In this document: positions 59,729 through 64,000 of the stretch, in pieces
Layout of the letters: every line of letters starts with the position of its first letter
How positions within the stretch are numbered: position 1 is the first letter of the stretch
NCBI GenBank assembly: GCA_023423795.1
Contig: JAFAEX010000305.1
Location: 1 to 64,000 of the forward strand
Reading direction: 5' to 3'
From: Chloroflexota bacterium
GTDB taxonomy: Bacteria; Chloroflexota; Chloroflexia; Thermomicrobiales; UBA6265
Length of the DNA: 64,000 nt
Translations under genes and position numbers: made by a program
Notes under the pieces: model-generated
Databases searched by the model: none
The model's input: only the letters and a program-made list of their open reading frames with translations
What the model was told of the DNA's origin: nothing

Positions 59729-61300
59729 TTACCCCGAGCCGTCGGCGTCCGGGAAGGGCGGCAACCCCGGCTGGAACAGCCAGGCGTCGAAGAGCGCGTC
59801 CAGGTCGGCCCCGCTGACCTCCTCGGCGAGGGCCATGAAGTCCTCGGTCGTCGCGTTGCCGTTGCGGAACCGGCTGGTCCATTGCCGCAGGATGGCGAAG
59901 AACGCCTCGTCGCCGACCTCCAGCCGCAGCGCGTGCAGCGCGATCGCCCCGCGCCCATAGACGAGCGTCGGTGAGAACAGGTCCGCCGGGCCGGGACGTG
60001 CGGTCGTCGCGGTCGCGCCGACGGCGTCCCGCGCCGCATCAGACGAGAGCGCGGCGTAGATCTCCGCAAGGTCCCGGTCGCGCGCGGCGACGCCTTCGCT
60101 GTGCTCCAGCCAGAGCGCCTGGGCGTAGGCCGCGAACCCCTCGTTCAGCCAGATGTCCTGCCAGCGGAGCAGGCTGACGCTGTTGCCGAACCACTGGTGC
60201 GCCGTTTCGTGGGCGACGATCTCCTCGAACGCCTGCATCTCGGCGGGCGACAACTTCTGGATGCCGAACAGCGGCATCTCCCCGTAAATCGGCAAGGTCT
60301 GCGTTTCCAGCGCGAACAGGATCGGCGCGCCGACGATCGTGCCACCGGCCGATTCGAACGGGTACGGGCCGAAGACCGTCTCGAAATACGAGATCATCTC
60401 GGGCAGTCGGTCGAACATCGCGCGCTGGGCCGGCGCGACCGATTCGGCGTAGGCGAGCCGGATCGGCAACCCGCCCGGGCCGGTCCGCGTTTCGACGTCG
60501 ATCCGCCCGGCGTGGAACGTGACGAGGTAACTCGCCATCGGATCGCGGGATTCCCAGATCGTGGTCGTCGCCCCGTCCTCGCGGATCGTTTCCCGCAGCG
60601 TGCCGTTGGAAACCACCGCGTAGGGCTCGGGCACCGTCAGCCGCAGGGTGTAGGTCGCCTTGTCGGCCGGGTGGCCGTTGACGGGAAACCAGGATTCCGC
60701 CCCGGCCGGTTCCCCCGCGATGAAGATCTCCTCGTCCCCCGACCACCAGCCGGACCCGTACTGCTCGCCGTCGAGCAGCCCATCCTTCTCGGGGCCGCCC
60801 AGGCTGAGCAGTGCTGCCAGCAGCGACAGCACGAGCCCGCCCGCCGTCGGCGCTTCCTGGCCGAGCGGCTCGCCCCGGTAGGCGATCTCCACCGTGAACC
60901 CCGTCGTCGCCGCGATCGGCGCCGCCGGCGACACCGTCAGTTCGCCGCCGTGCCGGGTATAGGCCGCCTCCTGCCCATCGACCAGCACCGCGTCGATCTC
61001 CAGCCCGCGGAAATCGAGGTTGAAGGTGCAGAGATCGGTGAGCGCCAGTGCGTCGATCGTCGCCCGGCCGGCGTCGATCGCGCCGTTGGCGACGTCGAGG
61101 TCGAGGTCCAGCGTATAGTGCCGGACGTCGTACCCGGAGTTGCCCAGCAGCGGGTAGTAGCCGTCCCCGATCCCGCTGCTGCCCGCGGTGCAGGCCAACG
61201 GGCTCGGCGTCCCCTGCCCCGCCAGCGACCCCGCGGGACCGGCGACCGCCGCCGCCGCGACCGCGACGGCAAGTACCCCACCCAGCGCCCTCGTCCTCAT
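59729..61300 (-). CDS. Secreted M1-family metallopeptidase (aminopeptidase N type)
   Basis: A 523-residue exported zinc peptidase. The signal peptide is RALGGVLAVAVAAAAVAGPAG. After a beta-sandwich N-terminal domain (YDVRHYTLDLDLDVANGAIDA), the catalytic domain has the HEXXH-E motif: IVAHETAHQWFGNSVSLLRW then DIWLNEGFAAYAQALW, which gives both zinc His and Glu; the usual GAMEN substrate motif corresponds to the GGTIVGAP region. It is shorter than cytosolic aminopeptidase N because the C-terminal helical domain is mostly absent. GGAGGG precedes ATG 61300. It degrades extracellular peptides, probably for nutrition. Confidence 0.92.
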   Translation of the reverse strand: MRTRALGGVLAVAVAAAAVAGPAGSLAGQGTPSPLACTAGSSGIGDGYYPLLGNSGYDVRHYTLDLDLDVANGAIDAGRATIDALALTDLCTFNLDFRGLEIDAVLVDGQEAAYTRHGGELTVSPAAPIAATTGFTVEIAYRGEPLGQEAPTAGGLVLSLLAALLSLGGPEKDGLLDGEQYGSGWWSGDEEIFIAGEPAGAESWFPVNGHPADKATYTLRLTVPEPYAVVSNGTLRETIREDGATTTIWESRDPMASYLVTFHAGRIDVETRTGPGGLPIRLAYAESVAPAQRAMFDRLPEMISYFETVFGPYPFESAGGTIVGAPILFALETQTLPIYGEMPLFGIQKLSPAEMQAFEEIVAHETAHQWFGNSVSLLRWQDIWLNEGFAAYAQALWLEHSEGVAARDRDLAEIYAALSSDAARDAVGATATTARPGPADLFSPTLVYGRGAIALHALRLEVGDEAFFAILRQWTSRFRNGNATTEDFMALAEEVSGADLDALFDAWLFQPGLPPFPDADGSG

Positions 61301-61477
61301 CGCTCGCCCTCCACTCGCGACGTTCCCGCCACGGATCGTATCGCCACGGGCCACTCGCCGCCGGTGGCGCTCCCCGCTGCCGTGGCTCTCCACCGATAGG
61401 CGAACGGACACAGCGCGAGCCGGGATTGTCGGAGATCCCCCGCATCCACACGGTGCCGAACCCTGCAGACACCGCCA

Positions 61478-61745
61478 CGACTCCCGTCTTCAGCCCCGGA
61501 GGGGCTTCGTCTTCGTGGCGCGGGGTTGACGGCGCTCGCTTCGGTGATTCGGACAGCGATCCAGTAGCGGGCGCGTTGATGGCGGTAGCCACGTTGATCC
61601 GGCCACCGGCCAAACCCGCCCGGGGTTTCAACCCCGGGCTACGAAAACGAAGCCTCTCCGGGGCGCGCGCGGGCGGTGGCCGCCTTATTTTTTTTGGCAA
61701 CCGCCATCATCGCGCCCGCCCCGCCGATGCCCAGCCGGTCCTGGC
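61478..61745. repeat. Family C repeat mosaic in the divergent gap
   Basis: Within the 637-bp gap 61301-61937: TCTTCAGCCCCGGAGGGGCTTCG (61483), GTTGATGGCGGTAGCC (61576), TTTCAACCCCGGGCTACG then CCTCTCCGGGG (61626-61668), and GGCAACCGCCATCATCGC (61698). Inverted and direct copies of the same modules occur at 2.1, 34.9 and 55.8 kb. I see no gene and no clear promoter for the flavoprotein. Confidence 0.75.
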
Positions 61746-61937
61746 AAACGCCTTCGACCCCGGACGATCGCCGCGAGCGGACGTGCCCGGACAGCCACCG
61801 CCTCACACCCCTCCTTTCGCCTCCGCCGAAACCGTCAGCCGATCGGGAGGTCGCCGTCGTGGAGGTCGGCCCGCCCCGCCAATAGGTTGTGGGCAAGCCA
61901 CCGGGGAACCCCGGACGACACGAAAGGAGTCACCAGG

Positions 61938-63365
61938 ATGAGCGTCGCTACCCCGATCGCACCCGCCCGGATGTCGTTCAACAGCACCGCGACCTACGTC
62001 AACCACCAACTCGCCGCCCTCCGTTCGCGCCTGCTCGGCGACGTCATCTTCCCGAGCGACCCCGGCTACGACGACGCCCGCCGCACCGTCAACATCACCA
62101 TCGACCGCCGCCCGCGCGCGATCGTCCGGGCCGTCGATGCCGACGACGTGGCCGAGGCCGTCGTCTGCGCGCACCGCATCGGCCTGCCGCTCTCCGTCCG
62201 CAGCGGTGGGCACAGCATCGCCTCCCTGAGCGTCATGGACGACGCGCTCGTCGTCGATCTCTCGGGCATGAAGCGCGTCGCCATCGATCCCGTGGCGCGC
62301 ATCGCCCGCGTCCAGCCCGGCGCGACCTCCGGCGACCTCGCCGGTCCTGCCAACGCCCACGGGCTGGCGCTCACCACCGGCGACACCCACTCGGTCGGCA
62401 TGGGCGGCCTGACCACCGGCGGCGGCGTCGGCTTCATGGTCCGCAAGTACGGCTTGACCATCGACAACCTGCTTGCGGCCCAGGTCGTCACCGCCAGCGG
62501 CGACATCGTGACCGCCAGCGACGCCGAACACCCGGACCTCTTCTGGGCGATCCGCGGCGGCGGCGGCAACGCCGGCATCGTCACCGAGTTCACCTACCGC
62601 CTCGCGCCGGTCGGCCAGATCCTCGGCGGCGAACTGCTCCTGCCGGCCACCCGCGAGGTGATGCGCGGCTACCTCGATTACACCGTGTCCGCCCCGGACG
62701 ACCTGACCACCATCGCCAGCCTGATGCACGCCCCGCCCGCGCCGCACGTCCCGGGGGACCACGTCGGCGACCTCGTCTTCTCCGTCATCGTCTGCTGGAC
62801 GGGCGCCATTGAGGACGGCGAACGGGCCATCGCGCCGCTGCGGGCGCTGGGCCGGCCGATCGCCGATGCCATCGCGCCGATGCCCTACCCGGACATCTAC
62901 ACGTTCACCGCCCACCAGGCGCTACCGCACGCGGCCTCGATCCGCATGATGTTCGCCGACGACCTCAGCGATGCCGCGCTCGATGCCGCGCTCGACGCCA
63001 TGAAGCACGCTTCCTCGCCCTACAGCCTCTTCCACCTGCGCGGGCTCGGCGGCGCGCTGGCCCGCGTGCCGGAGGACGCGACTGCCTTCGCCCACCGTCG
63101 GCGGCGCTACTTCGTATCGATCATCGGCCTCTGGCTCGACGCCGCCGAAGACGCGTCCCGGCACGAGGCGTGGACCGAGTCGCTGTGGGAAACCATCCGT
63201 CCGGAGGGGCAGGGCGTCTACGTCAACTTCCTCCAGAACGAAGGGCCGGACCGCGTCCGGGATGCCTACCCGCCGGCGACCTACGCCCGGCTCGCCGAGA
63301 TCAAGCACCGCTACGACCCCGACAACCTCTTCCGCTTCAACCAGAACGTTCCCCCGCGCGCGTAG
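61938..63365 (+). CDS. FAD-linked oxidase of the berberine-bridge-enzyme family
   Basis: A 475-residue flavoprotein. PLSVRSGGHSIASLSVMDDALVVDLSGM has the FAD-anchoring His (GGHS); GLTTGGGVGFMVRKYGLTIDNLLAAQVVTASG is the conserved PCMH loop, AIRGGGGNAGIVTEF the FAD domain, and YDPDNLFRFNQNVPP the BBE C terminus. These enzymes oxidise sugars or aromatic alkaloids to lactones or carbonyls with O2; the substrate here is unknown. GAAAGGAG precedes ATG 61938. It is divergent from the M1 peptidase gene across a repeat-rich gap. Confidence 0.92.
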   Translation: MSVATPIAPARMSFNSTATYVNHQLAALRSRLLGDVIFPSDPGYDDARRTVNITIDRRPRAIVRAVDADDVAEAVVCAHRIGLPLSVRSGGHSIASLSVMDDALVVDLSGMKRVAIDPVARIARVQPGATSGDLAGPANAHGLALTTGDTHSVGMGGLTTGGGVGFMVRKYGLTIDNLLAAQVVTASGDIVTASDAEHPDLFWAIRGGGGNAGIVTEFTYRLAPVGQILGGELLLPATREVMRGYLDYTVSAPDDLTTIASLMHAPPAPHVPGDHVGDLVFSVIVCWTGAIEDGERAIAPLRALGRPIADAIAPMPYPDIYTFTAHQALPHAASIRMMFADDLSDAALDAALDAMKHASSPYSLFHLRGLGGALARVPEDATAFAHRRRRYFVSIIGLWLDAAEDASRHEAWTESLWETIRPEGQGVYVNFLQNEGPDRVRDAYPPATYARLAEIKHRYDPDNLFRFNQNVPPRA

Positions 63366-63511
63366 GCGGGAATCCGGCGGGCGGCCCCTCAGCCACGGCC
63401 GCCCGCCGTTCCCCCCGCGCTCGATCCCGGAGCGTGACCGGCCCGCCGCGCAAGCGACGGCCGCTCGCGGCCTGCCGGGAGCCGCCCACCGGTGGACCAT
63501 CCGAGGACGAC

Positions 63512-64000
63512 ATGGACGACCGACGCTTCGACGACATCGCGCGCGCCGCATCCGCCTTCGGATCGCGCCGCGGCGCATTGCGGGCCATCGCCGGCGGCAT
63601 CCTCGCCGCCCTGCTGCCCGCCGCCACCGACGGCGAGGAGCGCCGCCGCAAGGACAAGGGCAAGGGCAAGGGGAAAAAGAAGCAGAAGCAGGACCGGCGA
63701 AACTGCCGGCGCAACCAGGTCCGCTGCGGCGGCGAATGCCTCGACAAGTGCCCCAACGGCCAGTCCCGCGACGGCAGGACCTGCGAATGCCGCTGCGTCC
63801 GCCGGGCCTGCCCGGGCGGCAAGGTCTTCGACCCGCTCCTGTGCGATTGCGTCTGCCCCGACGGCATGAAGGACTGCGACGGAACCTGCGTCGGCGCGGA
63901 TCGCTGCTGCCGGGGTGAACGGCAGTGCCGCTCCGGCGGCTGCGTGCCGCAAGGCGCCTGTTGCCACGACGAGCGGCGCTGCGCCAACGGCCGCTGCGTT
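63512..64000 (+). CDS. Cysteine-rich secreted protein, 3' truncated by the window edge
   Basis: 163 codons are visible and the frame is open at the edge. The N terminus (DDRRFDDIARAASAFGSRRG, then ALRAIAGGILAALLPAA) looks like a twin-Arg-type export signal (SRRGALRAI). A Lys-rich linker (KDKGKGKGKKKQKQD) precedes a domain with about 24 Cys in 100 residues, arranged as repeated CxxxxxxC, CxC and CC pairs (RCGGECLDKC, CCRGERQCRSGGC, CCHDERRC). I place it with the Lys-rich, Cys-rich exported proteins frequent in Thermomicrobia-like genomes; function is unknown. The remaining C-terminal part is outside the window. Confidence 0.8.
   Translation, partial: MDDRRFDDIARAASAFGSRRGALRAIAGGILAALLPAATDGEERRRKDKGKGKGKKKQKQDRRNCRRNQVRCGGECLDKCPNGQSRDGRTCECRCVRRACPGGKVFDPLLCDCVCPDGMKDCDGTCVGADRCCRGERQCRSGGCVPQGACCHDERRCANGRCV

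Noticed and set aside
1..64000. tRNA or rRNA genes
   Set aside because: I scanned the gaps for T-loop-like GTTCGA(A/G)TCC sequences and cloverleaf pairing and found none convincing. A program such as tRNAscan should confirm.

Overview
The window is GC-rich bacterial chromosome (roughly 70% G+C by eye) with densely packed genes, many GTG starts, and frequent ATGA/GTGA stop-start overlaps. The gene content suggests Chloroflexota, most likely a Thermomicrobia/Sphaerobacter-type lineage: a VanW/FHA envelope operon, tandem F420-type luciferase-like oxidoreductases, a DUF512 radical-SAM-like protein, and a Lys-rich then Cys-rich secreted protein at the right edge. That placement is inference. I see no rRNA, tRNA, CRISPR array, transposase, phage or plasmid gene.

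Layout. 1-5.6 kb: lysS, greA, a DUF512 protein, a DUF167 protein and a YagU-like membrane protein. 5.7-10.8 kb: a five-gene minus-strand envelope operon (membrane protein, FhaA-like FHA protein, membrane-anchored FHA protein, VanW protein, dolichol-phosphate-mannose-synthase-like glycosyltransferase). 10.9-12.9 kb: rpe and manA, closed by a strong terminator. 13.0-14.3 kb: an SRPBCC-ArsR-VOC operon behind a 36-bp palindrome. 14.8-20.6 kb: an FGGY kinase divergent from a CdaR-type regulator, then two overlapping glycosyltransferase genes. 20.7-25.6 kb: class II aldolase, two CoA-transferase subunits, J-domain protein, arginase-like protein and HD protein. 25.8-32.2 kb: moaA behind a short AT-rich palindrome, a secreted protein, a D-2-hydroxyacid dehydrogenase, a DUF4258-like protein, an aminoglycoside 6-adenylyltransferase and galactokinase. 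32.3-40.7 kb: PIG-L deacetylase, hisS, moaB, two related secreted proteins flanking yraN-rnhB-rplS, and an NCS2 permease. 40.9-49.6 kb: two LLM oxidoreductases, a VOC protein, a WYL regulator, a four-gene double ABC-2 exporter operon and a serine beta-lactamase-like protein. 49.9-64 kb: maf, an SDR-hydantoinase A-hydantoinase B operon, a 977-bp repeat island, a large LuxR/TPR regulator, an M1 peptidase, a BBE flavoprotein and the truncated Cys-rich protein.

The most unusual feature is not a gene. Nearly every longer intergenic gap carries one or more dispersed palindromic repeats from several families, called A to G here. They favour gaps between convergent genes. In places they are nested: at 55.67-56.62 kb the two arms of a family A hairpin bracket about 890 bp of other repeats. 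One family D copy has been captured as the C-terminal coding sequence of the DUF167 gene. Two further signals stand out: near-perfect palindromes at the 13.1 kb ArsR operon and at the moaA start region, both good operator candidates, and three genes with a TANNNT box 6-7 nt before the start codon, suggesting leaderless mRNAs.

Start codons were chosen from Shine-Dalgarno matches and stop-start overlaps. Where they are uncertain the entry says so.
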